A DNA stretch of 64,000 nt from Alteribacter natronophilus (GTDB lineage: Bacteria; Bacillota; Bacilli; Bacillales; Salisediminibacteriaceae). The stretch is from contig NZ_VCRO01000003.1 of NCBI RefSeq assembly GCF_006007885.1, positions 124,001-188,000 on the forward strand. Direction: 5' to 3'. The notes beneath the pieces are model-generated. The model was given only the letters and a program-made list of their open reading frames with translations. It was not told the origin of the DNA and did no database searches. Position numbers and translations under genes: made by a program. This document shows, in pieces, positions 51,379 through 59,632 of this stretch (position 1 is its first letter; each line of letters opens with the position of its first letter).

Positions 51379-51412
51379 AAAAAAACATCTCCCCTCAAAA
51401 GGGAAGATGTCT
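51379..51412 (-). terminator. Terminator of the sigma-54 activator gene
   Basis: The stem ACATCTTCCCTTTT / AGGGGAGATGT on the minus strand is followed by seven T residues. Confidence 0.85.
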
Positions 51413-51415
51413 GCT

Positions 51416-53491
51416 TTATATATGAATTGTCGAAAGAAACTCCCTGCCTTTTTCCGTTGTACGGGAACCCACCCGGCCCCGGCTTTTCTCAATGAGCCCT
51501 CGTTCCTCCAGAAGATCCATTCTGTAGCGGACCTGCTGTTCGGAAAAGTTCAGCTTTGTTTCCTTTGACTTTTCCGCTACTTTTATCCGGCTGATCGACT
51601 GTCCTTCCTTCTCCAGCCCGTCAATGATGGAAAGAACGGCAACAATCTCTTTTTCCTGTATCGTCGTACCAGCGATCTCTTTCCCCCGGGGAGTTCCATC
51701 CTCTATCCCGGCATTCGGCTGGCCAAGGCGTTTCGCCTGGAAAAAGCTTTCGTTGGGGATGTCTTTCATACGGATGACCTGATCGTCACAGACCGCCAGC
51801 ATATAGTCGATTGTATTTTTCAGCTCCCGGATGTTTCCGTACCACTGGTACCTTTTCAGCTGCTGAAGCACTTCAGGTTCAATCTTAACGTCCATCCGTC
51901 CGGACTGGTGCATAAAGAAGCGGATCAGTGACTCAATATCATCCTTTCGCCTGCGGAGTTGAGGAAGGTGCAGAAACAGAACCTTAAGACGATGGTACAG
52001 ATCCTCACGAAACTCGCCTTTTTCAATCAGCTCCAGAAGATTCCGGTTCGTAGCCGCTACAACCCGTACATCCACCGGAATGATACTGGTGCCCCCTATA
52101 CGAAGCAGCTCTTTTTCCTGGAGCACCCTGAGAAGCCTGGCCTGCACTTTCAGGCTGATATCCCCGATTTCGTCGAGGAACAGAGTCCCCCCGTTTGCCT
52201 GCTCAAAAAGTCCCTTCCTTCCGCCTTTTTTGGCGCCGGTAAATGCCCCTTCTTCGTAGCCGAACAGTTCACTTTCAACAAGGTCTTCCGGCAGTGCGCT
52301 GAAATTCACAGCAAGAAACGGACCCTTATGGCGTGGAGAGGCATTGTGAATCGAGCTTGCAAACAGCTCTTTACCGGTACCGCTTTCCCCTTCAATCAGA
52401 ATCGTAAGATGGGTTTTGGCAAGTTTCTGTGCAATGGTCTTCGTTTCAATGAGCTGCCTGTTATCGCCGATAATATCATCGAATGTGTATTTTCCGTAGT
52501 GTCCCCGCTTTACAAGCTCACGCCTGAGTTTCCGTTCCATTTCAATGGTTTCCACCGCATTCTTGAAGGTGGCCACTGTCGTGCCGTCAGAGTCAATCGT
52601 AAAGCGGTGCACGATGACATCTGCGTAATCCACTGTAAAGTACTCGTCTGCCTCTTCTTCATCCCCGCTCATAATAAAATCACAAAGTTCGCGGCTGGTG
52701 AGAATATCGCAGATTTTTTTGCCAATCACATGAGTCGCCTGGAAGCCGAGGAGTTTTTCCAGAATACCGTTGAAAACTGTAACAGTGCCTCTGCTGTCAA
52801 CTGCGAGGATTCCGTCGTGAACCCCATCCACGACTTTTTTTAGGTGTTCGCTTACCTGATTGGCTTCGCTGGTGGCCAGTGCCAGTCGCCGGCTCAGCTG
52901 AATGATGGTCCTTATGTAGCGGGTGGACACTTCTTCCTGTTTTTCGTTCAGAAGTCCAAGCCGTTCGAGCACGGTAATAATCGTGGTCATATCCAGAAGA
53001 CGCGGTCCGATATCAATGATTTTCGTGACGTTTCCAGGCACCAGATTCATTTCACCCGGCGTTATGGCCAGGTCCACGTTCTTGACCATTTTTTTACCCG
53101 GAAAATACGGGTAGAGATTAATGTGGTTTACCCCCAGTGTTTTCAGGGAGGCAATCGCTTCGTTAACAGTCTCGGGAAAATCATTCACATACAGTGCATC
53201 TGTTCCGTCTGGGACTGTAAAAAGCTGATCGATACTCTGAAAATTGACGATTCGCCTGGCTGTGATCATCTGGCAGTTTTCCCCGATAAACGGCTTCACT
53301 TCCTCTTCTATTAAATATGAAGAAAGAAGAATCAGACGATCTGAAATAATGCGGTCAATGCCCTCATCAACCGCAAAGCTTTCAATATTTACAAATGTTC
53401 CGATAAATTCGGACAGCTGATCCACAAGGGTGCGCCTCGTTTCCTCAGAGCCTGCCAGAAGAACCAGTTTTTTCTCTTTCACACCGAACAC
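51416..53491 (-). CDS. Sigma-54-dependent transcriptional activator with PAS domain
   Basis: A 691-residue enhancer-binding protein. Residues 1-190 form a PrpR-N/sensor-like domain of unknown ligand; about 215-330 hold a PAS domain (VVDGVHDGILAVDSRGTVTV). The AAA+ domain has Walker A GESGTGKE (368-375), GAFTGA (415-420, the loop that contacts sigma-54) and Walker B LFLDEIGD (437-444). Instead of a Fis-type helix-turn-helix, the end (about 620-691) is a winged-helix (NFSEQQVRYRMDLLEERGLI). The intact GAFTGA means true sigma-54 activation. It is the last gene of the iadA side of the peptide locus, hence a candidate regulator of it. Confidence 0.9.
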   Translation of the reverse strand: MFGVKEKKLVLLAGSEETRRTLVDQLSEFIGTFVNIESFAVDEGIDRIISDRLILLSSYLIEEEVKPFIGENCQMITARRIVNFQSIDQLFTVPDGTDALYVNDFPETVNEAIASLKTLGVNHINLYPYFPGKKMVKNVDLAITPGEMNLVPGNVTKIIDIGPRLLDMTTIITVLERLGLLNEKQEEVSTRYIRTIIQLSRRLALATSEANQVSEHLKKVVDGVHDGILAVDSRGTVTVFNGILEKLLGFQATHVIGKKICDILTSRELCDFIMSGDEEEADEYFTVDYADVIVHRFTIDSDGTTVATFKNAVETIEMERKLRRELVKRGHYGKYTFDDIIGDNRQLIETKTIAQKLAKTHLTILIEGESGTGKELFASSIHNASPRHKGPFLAVNFSALPEDLVESELFGYEEGAFTGAKKGGRKGLFEQANGGTLFLDEIGDISLKVQARLLRVLQEKELLRIGGTSIIPVDVRVVAATNRNLLELIEKGEFREDLYHRLKVLFLHLPQLRRRKDDIESLIRFFMHQSGRMDVKIEPEVLQQLKRYQWYGNIRELKNTIDYMLAVCDDQVIRMKDIPNESFFQAKRLGQPNAGIEDGTPRGKEIAGTTIQEKEIVAVLSIIDGLEKEGQSISRIKVAEKSKETKLNFSEQQVRYRMDLLEERGLIEKSRGRVGSRTTEKGREFLSTIHI

Positions 53492-53578
53492 TCCCTCTGG
53501 CTCAAGTATATCATAATCCCGGTTCTTTATTGGCTAAAGGGTAAGTGTCTTCAAAACCATTAAAAACTCCTAAAGTAA

Positions 53579-53797
53579 GAGGCTGGGACAGAAGTGTTTT
53601 AAAAACGGGAATTCGAAAAGGTAAATCGCTCCTGAAATATACGCCGCTTTCCACGGGAAGCGGCTGAGCCTCCGCGTGCTTCGCTACTTAAGGGGTCTCA
53701 CCTGCGCTTTTCTTCCCGCAGGAGTCGGCGTATATTTCATCCGCTTGTCAGTTTTTTTCCGCTTTCCTTCCAACCATTTTATTTATGTCCCAGCCTC
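53579..53797 (-). repeat. Interspersed element with perfect 12-bp terminal inverted repeats
   Basis: The ends GAGGCTGGGACA (53579-53590) and TGTCCCAGCCTC (53786-53797) are exact inverted repeats. The core reads GCTTTCCACGGGAAGCGGC, TGAGCCTCCGCGTGCTTCG, AAGGGGTCTCACCTGCGCTT and CCCGCAGGAGTCGGCG. It encodes nothing and is the best preserved copy. Confidence 0.9.
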
Positions 53798-53825
53798 GGC
53801 CCTTATTAACAATTCTAATGACAAT

Positions 53826-55007
53826 TTACTCTTCGAAAGTCCCTTTTGTCACGATTTCCCGGTCTTTCATCATCCATTTCCCCCGGGCCATCACGCTGTC
53901 AATTGAAAGATCATCTCTGTTGAGAAGAAGCAGGTCCGCATCCTTCCCGGCTTCTACCCGCCCCTTACCGGTAAGGCTGTATGCATCAGCCACATTGGAA
54001 GTAGCCACTTTTATCGCTGTCTCAAAAGCGATGCCTTCTTCAAGAACCGCATCTCTGACTTCCTTAAAAAGGCTCGTCACCCTGCCGATTCGGAGACCTT
54101 TCAGCTTTCCGGCTTCATCAAACTCCGGCAGGCTCCCCTGGCCGTCACTTGTAAAGGTAATCCGGTTATCCGGCACCCCTTCAGCCAGCATATATTTCAG
54201 ACCGCGGCTGCACTTCGTTTCGTCACCGGCCAGAATTTCCTTCGTGGTGCTTGTTGTAAAATCAACATATCCGCCCTTTTTGGCGAAGGAAACACCAGCT
54301 TCCAGCAGCTCCCGGTTTCTGTTAATATGCGTTGGAACAAACTGGGTAATAGGAATATCAGTTGTGTCCACCACTTCCTCTATGAGACGGAGGCGGTCGG
54401 GACTGTCTCCCAGGTGAACGTTCACCACGCCTGCCTTGCCTGACAGAATACCGCCTACACGGGCATCGCTTGCAATTCTCGCAAGCTCCTCTTTCGTTGG
54501 CTGGGACGATCTGTGATCGGAAATGGCAATCTCACCTGCACCGATGATCTCTTCAATCAGAATAATATCTTTTTCAAGTGAACCTGTCAGTGTTTTTACG
54601 GGAACCTGATACGAGCCGCTCTGACAGTAGCAGGTTATCCCTTCCTCATTCAGTGCTTTCGCTTTGGCAACGAGATTGGTCATTGTCCTCGTTGTTCCAT
54701 CTGTTCCAATTACACCTACTACAGTTGTAATTCCCCCGGCCGTACAGTCCGACAGCATCAGTTCCGGCGTACGGGTTTTAAAGCTTCCCTCCCCGCCGCC
54801 ACCTGTAATATGTACATGGGAATCAATCAGGCCGGGCATCAGTTTTTTACCGGTTCCATCCACGAGCTCAACGTGTGGCGAGCTCTCCTGCAGCTCAGGT
54901 AAGATGTGTTCCCCGACTGCTGCGATGCGCCCGTCTGCGATCAGGACATCTTTTTTTCCGAGAGGTTCCGGAGCGTATACCTCCGCATTTTTTATGAGTT
55001 TCAGCAT
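53826..55007 (-). CDS. iadA: Isoaspartyl (beta-aspartyl) dipeptidase
   Basis: A metal-dependent amidohydrolase of 393 residues that cleaves beta-aspartyl dipeptides formed by isomerisation of Asn/Asp. Motifs: LIDSHVHITGGGGEGSF (HxH metal ligands), TTVVGVIGTDGTTR, ISDHRSSQPT, VNVHLGDS, FVPTHINRNRELLEAG and FTSDGQGSLPEFD (catalytic Asp). Where the E. coli enzyme, as I recall it, has a carboxylated lysine bridging the metals (VKCAISDHRS), this one has Glu (GEIAISDHRS). The chosen ATG at 55007 follows GGTGGAAGG; ATG 55025 lacks a site. A candidate sigma-54 promoter lies 22 bases before it. Confidence 0.92.
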   Translation of the reverse strand: MLKLIKNAEVYAPEPLGKKDVLIADGRIAAVGEHILPELQESSPHVELVDGTGKKLMPGLIDSHVHITGGGGEGSFKTRTPELMLSDCTAGGITTVVGVIGTDGTTRTMTNLVAKAKALNEEGITCYCQSGSYQVPVKTLTGSLEKDIILIEEIIGAGEIAISDHRSSQPTKEELARIASDARVGGILSGKAGVVNVHLGDSPDRLRLIEEVVDTTDIPITQFVPTHINRNRELLEAGVSFAKKGGYVDFTTSTTKEILAGDETKCSRGLKYMLAEGVPDNRITFTSDGQGSLPEFDEAGKLKGLRIGRVTSLFKEVRDAVLEEGIAFETAIKVATSNVADAYSLTGKGRVEAGKDADLLLLNRDDLSIDSVMARGKWMMKDREIVTKGTFEE

Positions 55008-55040
55008 CCTTCCACCGTCTTTCATTCAAAAGTAGTTTGT

Positions 55041-55054
55041 GCAGTAAAATAGCC
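55041..55054 (-). promoter_or_regulatory. Candidate sigma-54 (-24/-12) promoter of iadA
   Basis: On the minus strand GGCTATTTTACTGC has GG and GC separated by exactly ten bases, as in TGGCAC-N5-TTGC. Transcription would start near 55029, leaving 22 bases with a ribosome site before the ATG at 55007. Flanking bases match consensus only in part. Confidence 0.45.
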
Positions 55055-55056
55055 CT

Positions 55057-55133
55057 GAAGAGCTGGGACTGAAGTGTTTTAATATAAGGAAATCCGAAAA
55101 AGCCCCTTTTTCCACTTATTTCTCAGCCTCTTC
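55057..55133 (-). repeat. Interspersed element, internally deleted copy
   Basis: GAGCTGGGACTGAAGTGTTTT and GGAAATCCGAAAA match the left end of the 53579-53797 element, and TTCTCAGCCTC matches its right end; the core is missing. Between 55134 and 55272 nothing is recognised. Confidence 0.6.
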
Positions 55134-55272
55134 GTATCCAGACATAATGATGTTCCGGACAGGTCTTAAGCGTTTCCGGAAATTAACCACAATCATTATA
55201 TCCAAAAAAACATGCAACTTAAATAATACTTCTGCACGCGGCCCGATCCTTTACGGAGCTTTCCATAACCGG

Positions 55273-56061
55273 TCATGCCTGAACAGCCTGTTCAAACGCC
55301 TGAATCCGTTCCCTGCAGAGCTGTTTTATACTCCCCGCATTGTGCACGGAACATATGGCGCCTCCGAGTTTTCTGTCCGGATGCCAGACAGCGGCGCATT
55401 CACCCCCGGGACCGTAATAAACATACCAGCCGTCAGGAAGTCCAGCCGGGCAATACCTTTCCATAACTTCGGCCAGCCGTTTAAGTGCCCGCTTCCACGG
55501 AAGGGATGCACAACTGTCCGGGTCACTGAGAGACTGGTACATGGATGCTGTTCTCAGCAGTGAACCAGGTGCTCCTTTCCCCATCCAGAACTCCCGGCTG
55601 GTCTCGAGCATTTTAGACACCGGATGCCCAGGTCCAGCAGAACCCTCCCAGTCTCTCTGGAGAAAGACAGCAAGCCCCGCCCGGGAGGCAAGAGTCGTCT
55701 GTTCTGCAGAGAGATCCTTTGGTTCCGAAACGGTCCGGCAGTCACGTGAAACCCAGCGGCAGAAGTCTTCAAGGTCGATGCCGAAGCGGAACAGAACCGA
55801 CTTCAGGGCCTGCTCCTTCACTTCAGGTCTGAGGGGCAGACCGCAGCAGACGGCAATCTCCCTGTCTGTAAGAAGAAACTGTTCTGCCCCGCCGGCTGCT
55901 ATGAGAGGCAGACCTGCAAAAGGAAGAAGAAGCGGGGATTGCTGCCCGTTTATGTCAGCTGCAGTACCCTCCCGTTCCAGACAGAATTCACTCCCTGCAA
56001 ATACTTCGGTCACACCTGCCGCCCCTGTTGATTTCCAGTGATAAACAGCACTTTCCCTCAT
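55273..56061 (-). CDS. Asparaginase-II-like protein, probably catalytically inactive
   Basis: A 262-residue cytoplasmic protein that starts 13 bases after oppF and is in its operon. By reading, its order of segments follows the Rhizobium-type asparaginase II family: LLPFAGLPLIAAGGAEQFLL, then LTDREIAVCC, LFRFGIDLEDF, LASRAGLAVFLQ, GPGHPVSKMLETSREFW and a final VYYGPGGECAAVWHPD. The catalytic Ser-x-x-Lys before LPF appears as SPLLLPF (Lys lost) and the NCSGKHAG-type motif as DLSAEQTTL (Lys and His lost). So it may be a binding or regulatory paralogue. The family call is an inference from pattern and could be wrong; otherwise the gene is hypothetical. Confidence 0.5.
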   Translation of the reverse strand: MRESAVYHWKSTGAAGVTEVFAGSEFCLEREGTAADINGQQSPLLLPFAGLPLIAAGGAEQFLLTDREIAVCCGLPLRPEVKEQALKSVLFRFGIDLEDFCRWVSRDCRTVSEPKDLSAEQTTLASRAGLAVFLQRDWEGSAGPGHPVSKMLETSREFWMGKGAPGSLLRTASMYQSLSDPDSCASLPWKRALKRLAEVMERYCPAGLPDGWYVYYGPGGECAAVWHPDRKLGGAICSVHNAGSIKQLCRERIQAFEQAVQA

Positions 56062-56073
56062 AACACCACACCT

Positions 56074-57048
56074 TTAGTTCTGATCATACAGATGGCAGGC
56101 CACATAATGGTCTTCACCCATTTTCTGAAGCTCGGGCCGGTCTGAATGGCAGCGGTCGTGAGCTTTCGGACAGCGCCCCACAAACGCACACCCTTTAGGC
56201 GGATCAACAGGAGAAGGTACATCTCCCTGAAGAATGATCCGCTCTTTCTGCTGGCGCGGATTGGAAATCGGGATCGCTGAAAGGAGCGTCTGTGTATAAG
56301 GGTGGAGGGGATTTTCAAAGATTTTATCGGTGTTTCCCACTTCCGCCATTCTGCCGAGATACATGACCGCTGTCTGATCGCAGAGGTGACGGACAACGCT
56401 TAAGTCATGTGAAATAAACAGATACGCAAGTCCAAACTCTTCCTGAAGATCCTTCAGCAGGTTCAGAATCTGGGCCTGAATCGATACGTCCAGTGCCGCA
56501 ACGGGCTCATCAGCGATTATCAGCTTCGGGTTGAGAATGAGAGCACGGGCGATGCCGATCCGCTGTCGCTGACCACCGGAGAATTCATGGGCATAGCGGC
56601 TGATGAATTTCCGGTTCAGACCGACGACATCCATCATTTTTTCAATTCTTTCCCGTCGTTCCTTCCTGCTTTTTACACCATGGGCTTTCAAGGGCTCTGC
56701 CAGTATATCCTCCACCGTCAGGCGGGGATTCAGGGAGGCGTAGGGATCCTGAAACACCATCTGCATGTTTTTACGCTGCTCCCTCAGTTCACTTTTGGAA
56801 AGAGAGGCAATGTCTGTGCCTTCGTAACGGACTTCCCCGTCGGTTACGGGAACGAGGCGGGTAATCCCCCTTCCGGTTGTGGATTTTCCGCACCCTGATT
56901 CACCCACAAGACCGAGCGTCTCCCCTTCATTAACGGTAAAGGAGATGCCGTCTACGGCTTTTACATAGGTTGTCCTTTTTTTAATAACCCCTTTCCGCTG
57001 GGGAAAATGGATTTTAAGGTTCTTTACGTCCAGCAGCGGCTGTGTCAC
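56074..57048 (-). CDS. oppF: Oligopeptide/dipeptide ABC transporter ATP-binding protein, OppF type
   Basis: The second ATPase of the peptide importer, 324 residues from the GTG at 57048, which has AAGGAGG nine bases upstream; an ATG at 57105 would extend it by 19 residues. Walker A GESGCGKS, signature SGGQRQRIGIARAL, Walker B LIIADEPVAALD and the H-loop FISHDLSVV are intact. The C-terminal oligopeptide-type extension with the Cys-rich cluster (GCAFVGRCPKAHDRC) can bind an iron-sulfur cluster in relatives. The gene overlaps the end of oppD by 35 bases. Confidence 0.93.
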   Translation of the reverse strand: MTQPLLDVKNLKIHFPQRKGVIKKRTTYVKAVDGISFTVNEGETLGLVGESGCGKSTTGRGITRLVPVTDGEVRYEGTDIASLSKSELREQRKNMQMVFQDPYASLNPRLTVEDILAEPLKAHGVKSRKERRERIEKMMDVVGLNRKFISRYAHEFSGGQRQRIGIARALILNPKLIIADEPVAALDVSIQAQILNLLKDLQEEFGLAYLFISHDLSVVRHLCDQTAVMYLGRMAEVGNTDKIFENPLHPYTQTLLSAIPISNPRQQKERIILQGDVPSPVDPPKGCAFVGRCPKAHDRCHSDRPELQKMGEDHYVACHLYDQN

Positions 57049-58045
57049 GGGCTCCCGCCTCCTTTCCTTTAAATTGATCGTCATAGAGCCAGCATCTTGC
57101 GTCATGTCCGTCCTTCAATTTCAGAAGCGGCGGATCTTCCTCGGTACAGCGTGGCATTACGTGACTGCATCTTCCTGCAAAGCGGCAGCCTTTTTCCACG
57201 GTTCCCGGCGGCGGCACCTGCCCTTTAATCGAGAACAGGCGGTCCTGCTTTTCCTCAACCTTTGGAAGGGACCCGAGCAGCCCCACAGTGTATGGATGTT
57301 TCGGATCGTTAAAGAGCGTATCCACGTCAGCCTGCTCGACGATTTCACCGGAATACATGACGACGACTTTGTCACACATCTCCGCAACTACACCGAGGTC
57401 GTGGGTAATAAACATGATGGCGGTGTTCGTTTTATTCTTGAGCCCGCGCATAAGATCAAGGATCTGGGCCTGAATCGTTACATCGAGTGCCGTTGTCGGT
57501 TCATCGGCGATAAGAAGCTGCGGCTCGCACGCGAGCCCGATGGCAATCATCACACGCTGCCTCATGCCTCCCGATAATTCAAACGGGTGACTGTCATAGA
57601 TCTGCTCAGCGCGGGGAATTCCCACAAGTTCCAGCATTTCAATGGACTTCCTACGCGCCTGGGTTCTGTTCATGTTTTTGTGAAGAAGGAGCACTTCATC
57701 AATCTGCCGTCCGATGGTAAACACCGGGTTCAGGGAAGTCATCGGCTCCTGAAAAATCATCGATATATCGTTTCCGCGGATTTTCCGCATATCCCGCTCT
57801 TTTTTATCCAGGAGGTTTTCCCCTTTGTAAAGGATTTTCCCTCCTGAAATTCTTCCGGGCGGTGACGGAATCAGCCGCATTATGGAAAGGGACGTCACAC
57901 TCTTTCCGCAGCCCGATTCCCCCACAACACCCACAGTTTCACCTGCCCCGATTGAGAAGGAAATTCCGTTTACCACCTTCACTTCCTTTCCGTCACTTTT
58001 AAAACTGACTTCAAGGTCCTGTATATCAAGTACATTCTCAGTCAT
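57014..58045 (-). CDS. oppD: Oligopeptide/dipeptide ABC transporter ATP-binding protein, OppD type
   Basis: First ATPase of the importer, 343 residues. Walker A GESGCGKS (42-49), Q-loop FQEPMTSLNPVF, signature LSGGMRQRVMIAIGLA, Walker B LLIADEPTTALD and the H-loop FITHDLGVV are all present, and the C-terminal GCRFAGRCSHVMPRC cluster is conserved. It begins 10 bases after oppC and its last 35 bases overlap oppF. AGGTGATC precedes the ATG at 58045. Confidence 0.94.
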   Translation of the reverse strand: MTENVLDIQDLEVSFKSDGKEVKVVNGISFSIGAGETVGVVGESGCGKSVTSLSIMRLIPSPPGRISGGKILYKGENLLDKKERDMRKIRGNDISMIFQEPMTSLNPVFTIGRQIDEVLLLHKNMNRTQARRKSIEMLELVGIPRAEQIYDSHPFELSGGMRQRVMIAIGLACEPQLLIADEPTTALDVTIQAQILDLMRGLKNKTNTAIMFITHDLGVVAEMCDKVVVMYSGEIVEQADVDTLFNDPKHPYTVGLLGSLPKVEEKQDRLFSIKGQVPPPGTVEKGCRFAGRCSHVMPRCTEEDPPLLKLKDGHDARCWLYDDQFKGKEAGARDTAAAGRKEP

Positions 58046-58055
58046 AGTTGATCAC

Positions 58056-59615
58056 CTATTCCTTAAGCTTAGGGTCAAGTGCATCCCTCAGGCCGTCTCC
58101 GAAAATGTTAAAACTGAGTACGGTAATCACAATGGCGAGACCCGGGAAAAACGTAGCATGAAACACCGTTCCGCTGTTGTCTTTTGCCGCGCTGAGCATT
58201 GATCCCCACTCCGGGGCAGTAATATCCCCGCCGAGTCCGAGGAAGCTCAGAGCAGCTCCGATCAGTATCGCCACCCCGATCCGCATCGTCAGATATACGA
58301 GAACGACCGACAGGGTCCCGGGGAAAATATGCCGGAAAATAATTACGGGATCTTTCACCCCGATGGATCTCGAAGCCTCCACGTAAGTCATTTCCTTTAG
58401 TGCCAGTGTGGAGCCGCGGACGATCCGGATGAACACCGGTACAGTAAAGACAGCAACGGCCATGATGATGTTCGTAATTCCTGCACCAAGGAACGCAATC
58501 ACGGCAATGGCAAGAAGAATTCCGGGAAATGCAAGAAGAACGTCGGTCATCCGGGTTACGAGGCTGTCAACCCAGCGCCCGTAAAACCCGGCAAGCAGGC
58601 CGAGAACCGTTCCGAGAAAAGCTCCGATGGCAACAGAAACGAAACCGATCAGCAGCGTATCCTGTGTACCGTGAATCACCCGGCTGAAGATATCCCTGTT
58701 CTGATGGTCAGTACCAAACAGGTGAACCGAAGATGGAGGCTGATGCTTATAGATATCCGTCAGCGTGACGTTCGGTTCACTTATGGTCAGGTAGGCGAGG
58801 ACCGGTTCAGCTGTTCCCCCTGCCTGGACATGGACAGCAGATTTCACGGGGCCTGTCTGAACAAGAATGATCCCCTCCCCTTCTCCGGTAATAGTCACGA
58901 TGCCGTTTTCATCAACAGCAGCGACTTCTTCATTAAGAGACTGGAAGTGCAGCCCTTCGATAGCTTCTGCATTGGATGCGGGTGCATTAAAACCGCTCGT
59001 GTCCTCTTCTTCCTCTGTTTCATAAAGACGAAGAGCAAGCTCATGAATTTCACCACGGTCTGTTATTTCTGTTCCATCCGTTAGAACGGCAGTCACGTCA
59101 ATCTGAAATTCCTCTCCTTCATTTAAGACGCCTTCGGGGTGAACCGGTTCCAGACGGGAAACGACCGCCTCTCTGCCTTCAAACTGTGACTCTCCTTCCA
59201 CCACTACCTGAAAAACACCGCTTACTTCGCCTGCTTCCACGGTGGCATTTGTAAAGCCGGATGTATTGGCATTAACATTGATCCCCCGCTGGGACTGTCT
59301 GACTGAGGCAATCCGTCTGTTTTCGGACTCCACCTGCACCCGCGTCAGCTCACTTCCCTCAACCGTCGTGCCGTCGCTCATCACACCTTCCAGAACAACA
59401 CTTGTATTTGTCAGCTGGTCCAGGTCAATTCCCTTTTCGGGATACTGCGCCGTAACAGGACGATGAGGGTCGTATGGGGCAAAGAAAGAGCCGAATATAC
59501 CGACAAACATGATTGCAACTACGACGGCAAAGGCCACAACAGCCATCTTCTGTTTCAGGAATTTAGCAAGAAAAGCTCTGAAAGGAGAATAGGGTTTTGC
59601 TTCATTCTGCTTCAT
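58056..59615 (-). CDS. oppC: OppC/DppC-type permease with inserted Ig-like domains
   Basis: A 519-residue permease, where relatives have about 300. Residues 1-54 hold the usual N-terminus and first helix (VVAFAVVVAIMFVGIFGSFF, APYDP). Residues about 295-519 are a normal OppC core: HLFGTDHQNRDIFSRVIHG, five helices and the EAA loop EASRSIGVKDPVIIFRHIFP. Between them lie about 230 extra residues in the first extracytoplasmic loop, beta-rich and acidic, resembling two bacterial Ig-like (Big) domains; the end of the second reads EEVAAVDENGIVTITGEGEG, a Big_2 pattern. The frame is continuous and no start or stop interrupts it, so this is not a fused pseudogene. The operon position (17 bases after oppB) is normal. 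Confidence 0.9.
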   Translation of the reverse strand: MKQNEAKPYSPFRAFLAKFLKQKMAVVAFAVVVAIMFVGIFGSFFAPYDPHRPVTAQYPEKGIDLDQLTNTSVVLEGVMSDGTTVEGSELTRVQVESENRRIASVRQSQRGINVNANTSGFTNATVEAGEVSGVFQVVVEGESQFEGREAVVSRLEPVHPEGVLNEGEEFQIDVTAVLTDGTEITDRGEIHELALRLYETEEEEDTSGFNAPASNAEAIEGLHFQSLNEEVAAVDENGIVTITGEGEGIILVQTGPVKSAVHVQAGGTAEPVLAYLTISEPNVTLTDIYKHQPPSSVHLFGTDHQNRDIFSRVIHGTQDTLLIGFVSVAIGAFLGTVLGLLAGFYGRWVDSLVTRMTDVLLAFPGILLAIAVIAFLGAGITNIIMAVAVFTVPVFIRIVRGSTLALKEMTYVEASRSIGVKDPVIIFRHIFPGTLSVVLVYLTMRIGVAILIGAALSFLGLGGDITAPEWGSMLSAAKDNSGTVFHATFFPGLAIVITVLSFNIFGDGLRDALDPKLKE

Positions 59616-59632
59616 CGTGTCTCTCCTTTCCG

